Origin: Gnetum montanum
Taxonomy: Eukaryota > Streptophyta > Gnetopsida > Gnetales > Gnetaceae
DNA length: 64,000 bases
NCBI GenBank assembly: GCA_015680685.1
Contig: MNCI01025456.1
Span: 560,204-624,203 of the forward strand
Direction: 5' to 3'
The translations under genes and the position numbers were made by a program. Under the pieces are notes generated by a model that was given only the letters and a program-made list of their open reading frames with translations, searched no databases and was not told where the DNA came from. Below, in pieces: positions 11,599-23,035 of this stretch. Position 1 is the stretch's first letter. The number at the start of each line of letters is the position of its first letter.

Positions 11599-12450
11599 GT
11601 TGAGTAGTGAAGGGTACCCCTACGCCCAACCATACAAATCATAAAGTGCTCACACGCGATCTGGTTGAATTCCATGGACTATCTAGTTTCTGGTGCACTA
11701 GTTTTTTAGGAAGTGAATTTTAACCTAATAGTCATTTATTGTCTTCCTGATTACACTTGTGAAGTACAAAGGTATGGTTAAGTGTAATTAAGGCATATGA
11801 TTTTTATCATTTTATGTTTTATGTTCTTTAGAGCTTAAAGAGAGAGAGAAAGTAATTTAATGACTAATTTGATTTAACTAACTAACCAATCTCTAACTAG
11901 TCCTACCATAAGCATCTAGTCCCATTTTTCGTACATGTCCTAAACCCACATATCCATTGTTGAGTTACCAAGTGCTACGCTACTGGGCATACCAAGTAGT
12001 AACATTACTAGGATTACCAAGTGAATATGTGTTATGCTTGAAGTAGTCATACTTATGTATTTACTCTATCTAGCTTATCTTGCTTAATTAGCTTAATTAC
12101 TAAAAAACATTAAATAAATAATTGAAAAAATTAAATGCATGAATAAAATAGCTAAACTATCCAAAATGCTACAAGGTTTATTAAGAGGCTCATCTTTATT
12201 ATCGTACACATTGTTGTGCTCAGGTACAACAATGCTTGAATAAAGATCTATACACTCAATGACTTCTACTATGAGTACTCAAAAAAATCTTCTAACTTTC
12301 GAATGAAAAAACTGCAAGAGCTCTACTACTACTATGAATTTATTGCCATAAATGTAGCTAGTAAGTGCATATTTATAGGCAAGAACAAATCCTGTGTCAA
12401 TAGGGCCTAGTCGATGGGGCCTCATTAATGCAGTCAACCACAACTCATTA
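11599..12450 (-). repeat. 5' LTR of element B (852 bp)
   Basis: On the minus strand it starts TAATGAGTTGTGG at 12450 and ends CACTACTCAACA at 11599. A TATA box (reverse of TTTATAGG) is near 12371-12378. The length matches the family. The first two bases are TA, not TG, as in the solo LTR at 14329. Confidence 0.8.
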
Positions 12451-13202
12451 GAGCCCAAGCTTAAGACAAGGGTCTTATAAGAGATTTCCTCAACCTCTCT
12501 CAAGTACTCTCCCTTACCTCTTACTCATTATCCTTACACAAGATCTCCTTCCTCAAGAGCTTTCTATCTTGCTCTTGGTCTAGGTTTTGGCCTTTGGCCT
12601 TTGGCACTTTATCACTAACAATGGTGAATTACATCAATATTTATAAGCAATTGAAAGATAAGAATCCTAGAAACCTTTTCTTATCTCAACTTGAGCTTCT
12701 TTAGATGTTTTCCAAGTCTTCTCACCTTCTCCCAAATGGTTTCTATCTTACTTTGGTTGTTTTGATCTTACTTTGGATATTTCTTAAATTGGGATGGATG
12801 TTTTTGGAAGTTTCCCCATCCATCTAGGTTATCTTTGACTTTGTTGGATGTCTCCTATGAAAAACCTAGCTCTTAATTGAAACATCTACTATTTTTCTGG
12901 GATGTCCCATCTAGTCCAAGGCCATTCCAAATTTTGGTGGAACATGTTGACTAGGACTTTCCAAATTTTGGTAGGATGTCCCACCTATAGGGGATAAATA
13001 CAAAAATGCTTGTTTTGATATCTAGAACCTCTAAATGCCTCCCAACAAGTTTCCATAGATCCTAGAAGCCCCTAAACTCATTAAAATGAGCTGAAAACAC
13101 ATTGAATCATGCCAAAACATTCAAGAATCATCATCAATAAAATCAACACAAGAAGACACATAACATGTAGGGTAGAAAGGGATCGAAAGAGGTGTCCCTA
13201 CA
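12451..13202 (-). repeat. 3' LTR of LARD-like element, truncated
   Basis: Aligns with 16080-16809: the shared run starts GAGCCCAAGC and continues through TCTCAAGTACT, CATGCCAAAACAT and GGTGTCCCTACA. The equivalent of 15849-16079 is missing because element B's LTR ends exactly at 12450. Confidence 0.8.
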
Positions 13203-13415
13203 CTAGCTCTCCCACCCTTAAGAATGTCATGCTTCATGATATTTCACAAGCTAGAGGGCACCACTCCCCCATGAATTAGGGCCATTACAATAATCATGAC
13301 TGAATGCATTACAAACATGAGAATGACTATCATATAAGGTTTTGGTTTTGAGATTTTCTTACTCATGGAAGCTTGTCCTCATGCTCCACAATGCTTCCTT
13401 TATTTGATCATCTCC

Positions 13416-14300
13416 TTAGAATGCTTCACTTACATCCCCATGATGACTCAAACCTACAACAAATAAAGAATAAGAAAAAGAAAAAGGATTAAGCTTTCTT
13501 AATTCAAAATCCTGTCTTTGCTTATTTTTTATCTTCTTCACCTTATTCTTCTTAGTGATTGGAAGACTACCACTTATCTTCCTTTCATCATTAGCACCAC
13601 CATGTAGCTTACCTTCATGTTGCTCATCCATTTTACAACCAAGATAGTCAAATCCATCAACACACTTCAAAAATTTATCATTGTTATAATTAGTAGCAAG
13701 CATCTCCAAATTCTGAAAAATCATATCATTATCAATGTCTTCACTCACTTCAATAATGACCTTCTCACAATGACTATCTCAATATCCATCATCATCAAAT
13801 AATTTACCATTATTATTCTCCCTTTTACTAAAAATATCATCAAAATTCATAATATGACTCTCAATCCCATCACAATGATCATGACGATCATCATTACCAT
13901 TAAACAACCACTTCTAAGTTGAAGTGAAAAACTAGTATCCATCACACTAGCTTCAACATGAGAGATATCACTACCATCAACAAGGTAAGGCTTACCCTTA
14001 CTATCCTGTTCATGGCTTCTCCCATCCATCTTTGGTTCAACTTGATCATTAACATGTGGTTGTTCAATCTCATTAAAGCTTGAAGATTCATGATTCCAAA
14101 TAGGAATTACTAGTTCCAATGACTTCTCCTCTTCAAAGGAATCATCAACAAGCTCTTCATCTCACTTTGAAGGTACCAACTCAAAAGGCAAACTCTTCTC
14201 CATAGCCTTAACATTAGATTCATCAAAAACATCATCAAAGTAATCATTCTTTCACATACCTTGGTTAGAAGACTCATATCTCTCCCTTGAGATAGCCTCA
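13416..14300 (-). pseudogene. acidic reading frame inside the LARD-like element
   Basis: Minus-strand open pieces 13847-14119 (LVIPIWNHESSSFNEIEQ and onward, rich in Glu/Asp/Ser) and 13416-13748 (MSEDIDNDMIFQNLEML and a Lys-rich tail KKNKVKKIKNKQ). They could be remnants of one acidic then basic protein broken by frameshifts. I do not recognise a domain. The position between the gag-like start (15712) and the 3' LTR fits a gag or accessory product. Confidence 0.35.
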
Positions 14301-14328
14301 ACTTGGCTTAGAATCTTGTTTTCCTTAC

Positions 14329-15176
14329 TAATGAGTTATCATTTGGCATGCCCCAATGTCATGTGCTTGATGTCAGAGCCAATAAGTCATGTCGGATATT
14401 CGATGTTGCCTCATCTGGGTTTGCCTATAAATATAGCACTTGGGCACTCAGATGAGGAGGAGGTAGAATGTATGAAGTAGAGAAATAGTTTTAGTTTTCA
14501 ATTTCTTTTTCTTAGAATTGTCATTCCTAGTGCATGCTCATAGTGTGATGTTTGTAATCATACGACACCTTTGTTCGAGTGTGACATACTTGGACATGTT
14601 ACATGACTAGCAATAAAGTTCGAGATTACTTCCATCATTGCAGCATCCACTTACATTATTATTACTTTATTTATTGCTTTTTTTAGTTAAATATTTCTAT
14701 TTATTATTATTTACTATTCCTATTATTAAGTGGAATGCATACACCTTAATCACAAGCATTTTAAGTGTAGATACTTGGTAATCCAGCGGTGTATTTTTTG
14801 GCACACCCAGCAACATACACTTGGTGGTCCCAGAAGTATTCTCATGAAGTCTAAGATGTATATGGATGATTGAGAGTGGATACCCATTGCACATAGGCTA
14901 ATTAGATTTCACTTTCCATTATCCATTAGTTTGATTAATCCATCTCTTTATTGTTATCAAGAGTAGTATAGAATTAGAAACAACATCATACACCTCACTT
15001 TGAACTAAACCATACATGACATAGCTGCCACTAGTCCAAGTGGGAAGACAACAAACTGCTATTAGAGCATAACGATCTAGATACCACAACTAGTCCCATC
15101 CCCAGAATTCGACTAGATCGTGCATAAACACTTGTGATTCGTATGGTTGAGCGTAGGGGTACCTCACCGGTCATCA
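14329..15176 (+). repeat. solo gypsy LTR, target duplication CTTAC
   Basis: Same family as LTRs A, C and E: TATA box near 14423-14430, TTGGTAATCCAG at 14774, and the conserved end GGGGTACCTCACCGGTCATCA. It is flanked on both sides by the 5-bp direct repeat CTTAC (14324-14328, 15177-15181), so the boundaries are firm. It is 848 bp with no interior, as left by recombination between two LTRs. It starts TAATGAGTT, not TG. It lies inside the LARD-like element and is therefore younger than it. Confidence 0.88.
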
Positions 15177-15239
15177 CTTACCATAAGGTATCGAACAATT
15201 GCAAAAAGAATGAGTATCATACCTTCTAGTGCTACCCTT

Positions 15240-15712
15240 GATTCTCCTTAAAGAAGTCCCTTAAACTTTGTCACTCTTTTGGCTTTGATCCTTCACCTTC
15301 CATGACTTATGAGGTAGGAACTCTCCTTGATCAAGAACATACACCATCTTTGATGTTGAAGATCTCTTGGTTTCCTTGATGAAGCTCTTGGTTCCCTCCC
15401 TTGAAACCTTTGAGTAATGAGCACTCCTTTGCTCAATAAGAGATGCTTGAGAACTCCTTTTCTCATTGATTTCTACTTCACTAGACCTTTCACCTTCCTT
15501 TCCTCTTGATGGTTAGAAGATATTCTCTTGATTCTCCTCAAAATATTTCCAATGTTAGTCTTAAATTTTTTCATATCCCTCCTTGAAATTTTTGCAAAAT
15601 CTTGGTGCTTATGGAACTTTACTTTGGGAAGAACTTAGATTTCAACCACAGAAACTTTAAAGAAGTTCTTGAACTCTTGAAGTTATTGATTTGTCTTCTT
15701 CTTAGGAGCCAT
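15240..15712 (-). pseudogene. gag-like N-terminal frame of LARD-like element
   Basis: Minus-strand ATG at 15712 opens MAPKKKTNQ, then a TAA stop, then the same frame continues with Lys/Arg-rich sequence to about 15240. It lies just inside the primer binding site, the usual gag position. No capsid motif is recognisable. Confidence 0.35.
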
Positions 15713-15829
15713 ACCTAAAATAACAAGAATCATATCTAAAAGCAAATGCACAAATATCCATAACAATGTTTCTTTCATTCAATGAAAACACCAAGTTTTA
15801 ACATAGAAGTACGGAAACCTCCAAACCTT

Positions 15830-15843
15830 TGCTCTGATACTAA
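15830..15843 (-). other. tRNA-Met type primer binding site
   Basis: The minus strand reads TTAGTATCAGAGCA, close to TGGTATCAGAGC, the plant initiator-tRNA-Met primer site. It is five bases from the LTR end at 15849. This fixes the element's orientation as minus. Confidence 0.75.
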
Positions 15844-15848
15844 TCTAG

Positions 15849-16809
15849 TGCAGGGATTGCACCTCGATAGACCCCAATAAAACCCACTCTACAACTTCCA
15901 AGCAAATCTAGCTTAGAAAATAAGAACAACATAATAAAATAGAGAAAAATCTCCTTATATTATGAAAATTCTTAAAATACATAGAAAATACATCAAGATG
16001 AGAAGCCAAGCTTAACTCACAACTCTTCCAAGAATCTTAGAGGTCACACTTGTCCCCTCTCAATCCTTAATTGCTCACAATGGAGCCCAAGCTCAAGATA
16101 AGACACTTATGAGAGATTCCTTCAACCTCTCTTAAGTACTTTCCCTTACCTCTTACTCAATATCCTTACACAAGCTCTCCTTCCTTAAGAGTTTTCTATC
16201 TTGCTTTTGGTCTGGGTTTTGGCCTTTGGCACTTTGGCACTAACAATGATGAATTACATAAATATTTATAAATAACCAAAAGATAATAATCCTAGTAACC
16301 TTTCCTCAACTCAACTTGAGGTTTTTTAGATGTTTTCTAAGTCCTCTCACCTTCTTCCCAGTTGTTTCCATCTTGCTTTGGCTATTTCCCAAATTGGGAT
16401 GGGGTTTTCAGAAGTTTCTCTATCTATCTAGGTTCTCTCTAACTTTGCTAGGATGTCTCTTGTGAAAACTTAGCTCTCAGTTAGAACATCTACTATTTTT
16501 TTGGCACATCCCATCTAATCTTGGATCATTCCAAATTTTGGTGGAACAACTCAATTGAGACATCCCAATTTCTGGTGGGATAGCACACCTATAGGGGCCA
16601 AACACAAAAATGCTTATTTTAATATTTGGAATCTCCAAATGTCTCTCGACAAGTCCTCATAGAGCTTAGAACCTCCTAAAGTCATTAAAATGAACCCAAA
16701 ACACCTTGAATCATGCCAAAACATCCAAGAAGCATCATTAACAAAATTAACACAAGAAGACACAAAACATGTAGGGTAGAATAAGGGGATTGGAAGAGGT
16801 GTCCCTACA
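15849..16809 (-). repeat. 5' LTR of LARD-like element (961 bp)
   Basis: Ends are TGCAGGGATTGC (plus, 15849) and GGTGTCCCTACA (16809), giving TGTAGGGA/TCCCTGCA inverted termini. The sequence is about 85-90% like the truncated copy at 12451-13202 by eye. Confidence 0.8.
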
Positions 16810-17734
16810 CTAGAAGTTCCATCTTTTTTGAAACATCTCAATCAAAAGGTGAGCATCTTAGATTTAGTGTGGATGTCTTAGTAGAATGTAGAATGGGTTT
16901 TGAGCACATCTTTCATTCAAAGTGAAGGTTTTAGGTTTTAGTGCAAATGTCCAAGATTATGAACATCCCATCCTAAGTGTGGATGTCCAAGATGGTGGAC
17001 ATCTAGGTCAAAGTGTGGACATCCCACCAAAATCAGACTAGTTCTTAAGGTGGATGATCTAGCATGTTTCATATGTCACACCTGAGTCTCAAACTTTGTA
17101 GAGTGAATGTGAAAGCCTTGACTGGGACATCCCAAGTAGCTATTAAAGGAAATAAAAAAGTTGTTTTTAGCAATTTTTCCAATTCTAGTTCTTCATGGGA
17201 AGCTTTCTTGGATCTAAGGATTATTAAATAATGTGGCAATACTTTCAATGGAATACAAAATTCATAATAATCATTGATTATATCACTTTGGATTGAACAA
17301 GAATTTGCATTAGCTGAAGTATTGGAAGATTATTTGGGAGCTACATCACCATTTTTACCTCATTCTCCTAGTGTTTGAGTGTTCACTATCTTGCATGATG
17401 AGATCTATTGTACCTTATCATTATCCTAATCACTTGAGGGGTTTATGCTTAAGGCTTGCTATATGAATGTTGTAGTAAGAGTTTGATTTATGTAGATCTA
17501 ATTTGTAGAATCATCTCCCTATACTCTACACTTTGTTATTATCCTTGAGAGCTCTATAGAGCGTAGATTCTCATTGCAAGGAGCTCTATTTTGCAACCTT
17601 GAGGGCTTTAAGTGTTTGACATTTTGTTTCTACCCTAAGAGGTATATGAGTATGTCCTATGGAAACATCAAAATTTGTTCTTGACCTTGCAAGGTCATTG
17701 GGAGTCTTGCAAGATACCAAGAGTGTTTACCTTA
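16810..17734 (+). other. unannotated spacer
   Basis: I see no coding region, LTR or tandem repeat here. The first about 250 bp repeats the word GGATGTC/GACATCC several times (about 16870-17040), similar in texture to the neighbouring LARD-like LTR. The rest is unique AT-rich sequence. Confidence 0.5.
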
Positions 17735-18628
17735 TGATGAATCATGGTTTGTCAGGTGCTGATATCGGACCCCTGTTATCAGACCCCTAATATCAGGTAC
17801 AAGATATCAGGTCTAATGAGTCCCGATATCGGACCCCCAATATCGAGTATGCGATATCGCGGCCTAACAAGCGATATCAGATATGCGATATTGTGGTTCC
17901 CATGTGAGCCTATAAATACATAATGGGGTGCATGGGAAAGTAATAGGAAGTTAGTGTTAAAGTAGGATCTTTTTGTCAGTTTTTTCTTCTCAACCCTTTC
18001 CCCAGTGCATGCCTGCAGTGTAATGATTGTACTTGTATGGAACCTTTATTCGAGTGTGACATACTTGGACATGGACATGACTGGTAATAAAGATCAAGAT
18101 TACTTCATCATTGTAGCATTCACTTAATTTTAATTGTCATTTATTGCTTTCATAATTAATATTTCTCTACCCTCATCTCCTACCCCTGTTAGTAAATGCA
18201 AAATGAGTACGACTTAATCACGAGCATTTAAGTGTGACTACTTGGTATCCCAGTAGCATACCTAGGACATGCGCTTGATAATCCCAATGGTGGTACATGA
18301 GGTTCAAGATGTGTATGGATGATTAAGGATGAATGCTCATCGCACTTAACCTAGCTTAGATTCTCTTCTCCCTTTCCCTCTTAGGTTAATCAAAGTTATT
18401 TTCCATTGCCTCTAGGAGTAGCACTAGTTTAGGACCAAATCATACACCTCACTCTCAACTAAACCATACGTGACAAAGAAAATACTAGTATAGGTGGGAA
18501 GACAGTGAACTACAATTAACGAGTAACTATCTAGATACCACAACTAGGTCGTCTGCGAAGTTCGACTAGATCATGCGTGAACGTTCGTATTTGTATGGTT
18601 AAGCATAGGGATACCTCACCGCTCATCA
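17735..18628 (+). repeat. gypsy LTR C (894 bp), plus strand
   Basis: Begins TGATGAATCATGG and ends GGGATACCTCACCGCTCATCA, with a TATA box at 17911-17918 and TTGGTATCCCAG at 18242. No polypurine tract precedes it, so it is a 5' or solo LTR. It is followed by TTAG, the first bases of the family primer site, and then at once by the reversed LTR of element D. Confidence 0.85.
17761..17918 (+). promoter_or_regulatory. GATATC cluster upstream of LTR C TATA box
   Basis: Five GATATC words (17761, 17803, 17825, 17853, 17873) plus several TATCAG variants lie within 115 bp. CCGATATCGG (17823-17832) and GCGATATCGC (17851-17860) are perfect 10-bp palindromes. TATAAATA follows at 17911. This is the expected place for LTR enhancer elements; function is inferred. 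Confidence 0.5.
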
Positions 18629-18632
18629 TTAG

Positions 18633-19396
18633 TGATGAGTGGTGAGGTATCCCTATGCTCAACCATATGAATATGAGAATACACACATGATCTAGTGGAA
18701 TTCCAAGGACTAAGTGCTTATGTGCCTTCACAGAACCCAGATGGGTTAGTCAATCGTTGTCTTCCCAAGCTTACTTGTATAACGCAATTGTATGGTTAAG
18801 TAAGCTTGAGGTATATGATTTTTATATGTTTTCTGATGTTTTATGTCCTAATGCTACAAAGGGAGAAATGAACTAATTAAGTAACTAATTTAATTTAACT
18901 AATCGACTATGCTCTAACTAGTCCTAACACCAGCATTCATTCCCACTTGTCGTATAAATCCTGAGCTAGTGCAACACTACTAGGATTACCAAACGCTAAT
19001 CGTTACTGGGGTACTAAGTGTTCCATGCATGCTCAAAGTGGTTGTACTGAGTGTGCTTACTTGGGAGAGTTAACAAGGTGAGAGAGAGAACATTAATTAA
19101 CTAAGGAAAGCATTAAGTAACTATAAATAACATTAAATAAGCTATTCTGATTGCTGCAAAGTTTATCACAAAGTTCATCTTTATTTTTGACCACAAGGTG
19201 TGCTCAGGTACACAATGCTCAAATAAATATCTATTCACTTTATGACTCCTACTGTAGGCACTCAAAAATAATTCTAACTCTAAGGAAGAAAAACTGCAAG
19301 AGTTTGGGTAAGTGACTAAGACTAACTATGTAAACCAAGCACGCCTACCTCTTATTTATAGGCGATGAGGTGGGTCTTGACATCGAATGCCCGTTA
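18633..19396 (-). repeat. 3' LTR of element D
   Basis: Begins TGATGAGTGGTGAGGTATCCC, mirror image of the end of LTR C four bases away. A reversed TATA box lies at about 19350-19357. The right edge is approximate: the polypurine tract and about 35 bp present in element A next to TTACAAAATATTGGGAAGG are missing here. Confidence 0.75.
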
Positions 19397-21282
19397 TTGC
19401 TTACAAAATATTGGGAAGGTATGGGATTATTTACTGAATGACAACTGACGATGACATGGGATGACAGACTCAAAGTGCCCAGGGAATGGATCGATAGATA
19501 TATTACAGCATTGGTTTTCATGCCCATTGTGGTGAACACTATACATAGATGACATCCAAGCCTTCCTTTGACAACTTGAAGAGAGAGAGAGAGAGAGAGA
19601 AAAGAAAATGAGGCACATTGCTGCCAATGTCAAAACTGTGCACTCTGTTGTTCATCCATAGCCACATGTCCAAACTTGTTCCTTGAGTAAATTCTTCAGC
19701 TTCAATCCATCCTAAGTGCTCCCCTTCTATCCCAATCCATTGTTCATGTGATCATCATCTACACACACAACATAGTCATGAATTAGTAAGGATAGATAAG
19801 ATATACTGTAGTTGATACCTTGCCCTGATATGAAGTACCTTGGCTGGGCTATGGTATGGCAGGTACTGGGTTAGAGATTTATGATTGATAACTACCCAAG
19901 GTGTAGGGGTAAGATAGGTATGGAATGGAAAAATTTGTGACAAGGCCCCCACGACTAATAGCGAACCTCCAGTAGCAATAAGATGGAAAAACTGAAGGAA
20001 CAACAAAGATGAGAGAAATAACAATGGTGAAGCCAATAAAATGGATGTCATGGATGGGGATGAAACAAGAAATGGTTGATTACAAACAATGTTGAAGGGA
20101 AAGAACTTAACTACTACACTAAAAAGGAATGCTAGTGGGTCCTCCCCAAAGTAGGCTCATGCCTTTTATGCCTTGATAGACCCGCAAACCAAAGAGTCTG
20201 TAGGCTTTAGGAATTACGTATGGAATAATGGTTAAGAACTTTACCCACAAGAAGTTACCAAAGATGCACAATGCCTCAACCAAGATATAGACTAATCAGA
20301 AAATCAGCAATGAGGTGGAATATTGGAAGAAATATGGAGGAGAGGAGAAAATGGAATGGAATCCCAAGAGCACGATTGTGTAAAGTCCTGTGTGTATTAT
20401 ATGGTTGAAGTAACTGAATAGAATTCATTCCAAATCTGGATTCAAACCAACCACATCCAGTGACCTCGCATCAACACAATTGACCAACCCATCCTCTTGA
20501 AGCAACACGAATGCATCCATCGAGTCACCATCATTCCAAGGAGAGAAAGATAGAGCAATAGGAAGCGAGAAAGGGCCTTAGTTAGAGGGAACCTTCAGGC
20601 ATGGATAACATGTCTTTCCAATACCATAACTAGTGTTTGTAGCCCATATTTCATTATTATGTCTAAGGGATGTGGTTTGAATTCTCACCAGTTTTTTTTT
20701 TTTTTTTTTGACATGAGAACCACACCATGCAAAGACTTGTTTAATTCATTCGACTTCCTAATGTTTGGTCAACTGAAAAATGGCAGAAAACCCATGAAAA
20801 GCATCCAAGTACCCAAGAGAATAGCTAGCACAAGTGCATTGAATCCCCTTAAAGTCACACCCTTTTCAACCATTGAGTCCTTCCTTGGTTTAAAGAATAC
20901 CTAGCCACTAATTCATTAATACGTTCATTTAGAAAAAGGGGCAGTACAGTTCCAAAGCCAAGGGAGACCATAGAGTTGAATGGATGAATGGACGACGTGG
21001 ACTTATTGCCTATTTTATCAAAAGAACCATATCTTAGTATCGACATTGAAAGTCAAAGGTAAAAACCAAACATTAGCAATCAACATCATTATAGTACAAT
21101 CTACCATCATGAGCACTTATTATATGAAGAATGAAAGTAAATCAAACAAAGAAATAGTAAAAATGTGAACAATGGTGTAAAACAAAAATAAGTAAAATTG
21201 AAAAGATGTGTAAAACAAAAATACAAAAAGAGCTGAGGGCTTAAAATGGTTAGCATTGGTGGCCATCTCCTCCATGATTGAG
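19397..21282 (-). other. 3' noncoding region of element D
   Basis: Carries, in reverse complement, the same conserved blocks as A, E and F: GGTCCTCCCCAAAGTAGGC near 20140, GGGCCTTAGTTAGAGGG near 20573, and GAGAACCACACCATGC near 20717. A GA microsatellite lies at 19580-19605 and a poly-T of about 18 at 20692-20709. No coding region is supported. Confidence 0.6.
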
Positions 21283-22263
21283 TTAGAAAGAGGACATCCG
21301 AAATAACGAGTAGGGTTGTTCACCAATAGAGGTAGTATTGGTACTGGCTATTCTAGGCTCATGGAAAGGCTTGGTTTGTTGGATGTTGACCAACAATTGC
21401 TTATTCGGGCTGCCAAGTTTGTAAATCATCATGGCCCTTGAAGGAAAAGTTGCGTGAATAATATAAGGTCCTTCCCACAGTGTTTGAAATTTAGTGCGTT
21501 GTGGCACATGTGTGGGGTTCCAATAAAGAACCTCATCTCCCGGTTGGTATTTAACTTTTCTAACTTTCAGGTCATGACGTTGTTTGTTAAAGGCCTTGTG
21601 TAGTTTGTTAGATGACAAGGCGGCTAATAGATTTTCATCTAGCAAGTTAAGATTCATCAACTGTTCTTTTTGTGCTAGATTAGGGTCAAGGTTGAGATCA
21701 CATGCTGTAGATAGTGTATGGAGCTCAGCTTGAATAGGAAGCGTTGGAAGTTCACCATACACTAACTCATAGGGAGAGTAGCCTATAGGGAGTTTCCATG
21801 TGGAGCGGTATGCCCAAAGAGCATCATTCAGTTTGGTGCTCCAGTCTCACCTATATTTGCTAATGGTTCGTGTCAATATTTTCATAATCTCCCTATTAGT
21901 GACTTCGACTTGACCATTCACTTGAGGGTGATATTGTGTAGTCAACTTGTGTTCCACTCCTAACCGTTGCATCAACTTTCGAAAAGTCGCACCTGTAAAG
22001 TGTGTACCATTGTCAGAAATAGGTGCACGAGGCATACCAAACCTGTTAATGATTTGTTGCTGAACAAATCGTGCAGTGGTAGATGATGTACAATCTGTAA
22101 TAGTGGCTGCTTTTGCCCACTTTGTGAAATAGTCAACGACAACAACAATGTAGGCTTTTCCATTGGACATTGGTGTAATAGGCCCCATAAAATCAATTCC
22201 CCATGTATTGAAGAGTTCTAAAGGTTGAATCCATTGTTGTGAACCCTCCATTCTAGCAATCAT
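21283..22263 (-). pseudogene. integrase of element D
   Basis: Would insert element DNA into the chromosome. The catalytic core is open at 21847-22263 and shows all three acidic residues: WGIDFMG (D), ISDNGTHFTG (D) and NGQVEVTNRE (E). The C-terminal part is open at 21283-21762, with MYGELPTLPI, HKAFNKQRHDLKVRKVKYQPGDEVL and GPYIIHATFPSRAMMIYKL. A stop/frameshift separates the two pieces near 21765-21845. There is no chromodomain. The core is better preserved than in B, E or F. Confidence 0.85.
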
Positions 22264-23035
22264 TCTCCCATCATGTTGGCAGTGCTCACAAGATTGGACG
22301 AAATGATGAGCATCCTAGAACAATGTAGGCCAATAATATCCTACAAGCAGGATTTTAATAGTTGTTCATCTCCTTGCATAATGACCCCCACAAGGGCCCT
22401 CATGAGCATCTTGGAGAACTTGTAATTGATCTACATCGGGAACACACCATTGAACCAAGCCATCATGACATACCTTATAATGGTGCCCGTTGATTTCTAT
22501 GAAATATTTGGCTCGATGTAGGAACTATTGTTTCTTTTTAATGTCTAACTCTTGTGGTGTTTCTTGTGTAAGGAGATAGGTAAGAATGCTACTATACCAA
22601 TTTATTTTTGTGGTTAATTATTTATTTACTACACCTGCAAAGAGGAATTCATCAGGAAAGTGATTAGAAAGCGGATATTCATCCTCTTTGTTGTCCCATC
22701 TTAATTGAGATAAATGAGCAGCAACAACGTTCTCGGTTCCTTTACAATCTATCATCGTAAGATTGAACTCTTGTAAGATTACAAGCCATCGTATGATGTG
22801 AGGGCTCATCGTTGGTTTATTTAGCAAGAACTAAATTGCACTATGGTCTGTGTGTACAAATACCTTATAACCCAATACATAGTGCCTAAACTTATCTAGT
22901 GCAAACACCGCAACCATTAACTCCTTTTCTGTTGTGGTGTAGTTAAGCTGTGCACTAGCAATACTTCGACTCGCATAGTGGATGTAATAGGGTCATTTCT
23001 AGTCATCAACTTATGAGTGTGGAGCAGTTGAGGAT
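22264..23035 (-). pseudogene. RNase H end and linker of element D
   Basis: The minus strand at 22618-22827 shows MSPHIIRWLVILQEFNLTMI and then DCKGTENVVAAHLSQL, the C-terminal RNase H block (D..G..N..A..LS). The linker toward integrase (FLHRAKYFIEING-like) lies at about 22430-22600 with stops. Similarity to the family ends near 23035, so the element is cut within RNase H. Confidence 0.75.

Larger units (their letters stand above)
5157..12450 (-). mobile_element. Ty3/gypsy element B, minus strand, decayed
   Basis: Reads right to left: 5' LTR (11599-12450), primer site (11581-11598), gag, protease, reverse transcriptase/RNase H, integrase, then a break at the N at 5413 and only the outer part of the 3' LTR (5157-5412). 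The 3' untranslated region and most of the 3' LTR are missing at that N. The flanks differ (ATCAT left, GAGCC right), so no target duplication supports a simple insertion. The right flank is the interior of another element's LTR. Confidence 0.85.
12451..16809 (-). mobile_element. non-autonomous LTR retrotransposon (LARD-like), minus strand, left LTR truncated
   Basis: Two similar LTRs flank an interior of about 1.8 kb once the inserted solo LTR is removed. The intact right LTR (15849-16809) has matching ends, TGTAGGGA...TCCCTGCA on the minus strand. A tRNA-Met type primer site (ATTAGTATCAGAGC) lies beside it, and a purine-rich tract (AAGGGTGGGAGAG) lies beside the left LTR. Only short acidic or basic reading frames are present; no protease, reverse transcriptase or integrase is seen. 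The left LTR lacks its outer about 230 bp, where element B begins. Confidence 0.75.
18633..23035 (-). mobile_element. Ty3/gypsy element D, minus strand, 5'-truncated
   Basis: Read right to left from a broken end near 23035: RNase H, linker, integrase, 3' noncoding region, 3' LTR. Reverse transcriptase, protease, gag and 5' LTR are absent. It has the best-kept integrase in the window. Host sequence begins directly after the break. Confidence 0.85.

Noticed and set aside
17735-19396. Strong long hairpin locus made by the inverted LTRs
   Set aside because: Only the innermost about 35 bp are near-perfectly complementary; the rest is diverged, so a uniform long double-stranded RNA is not supported by sequence alone.
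20692-20709. Poly-T as a retroposon tail or terminator
   Set aside because: It lies inside the conserved noncoding block of element D, where the same place in other copies also has T/A runs, so it is ordinary length variation.
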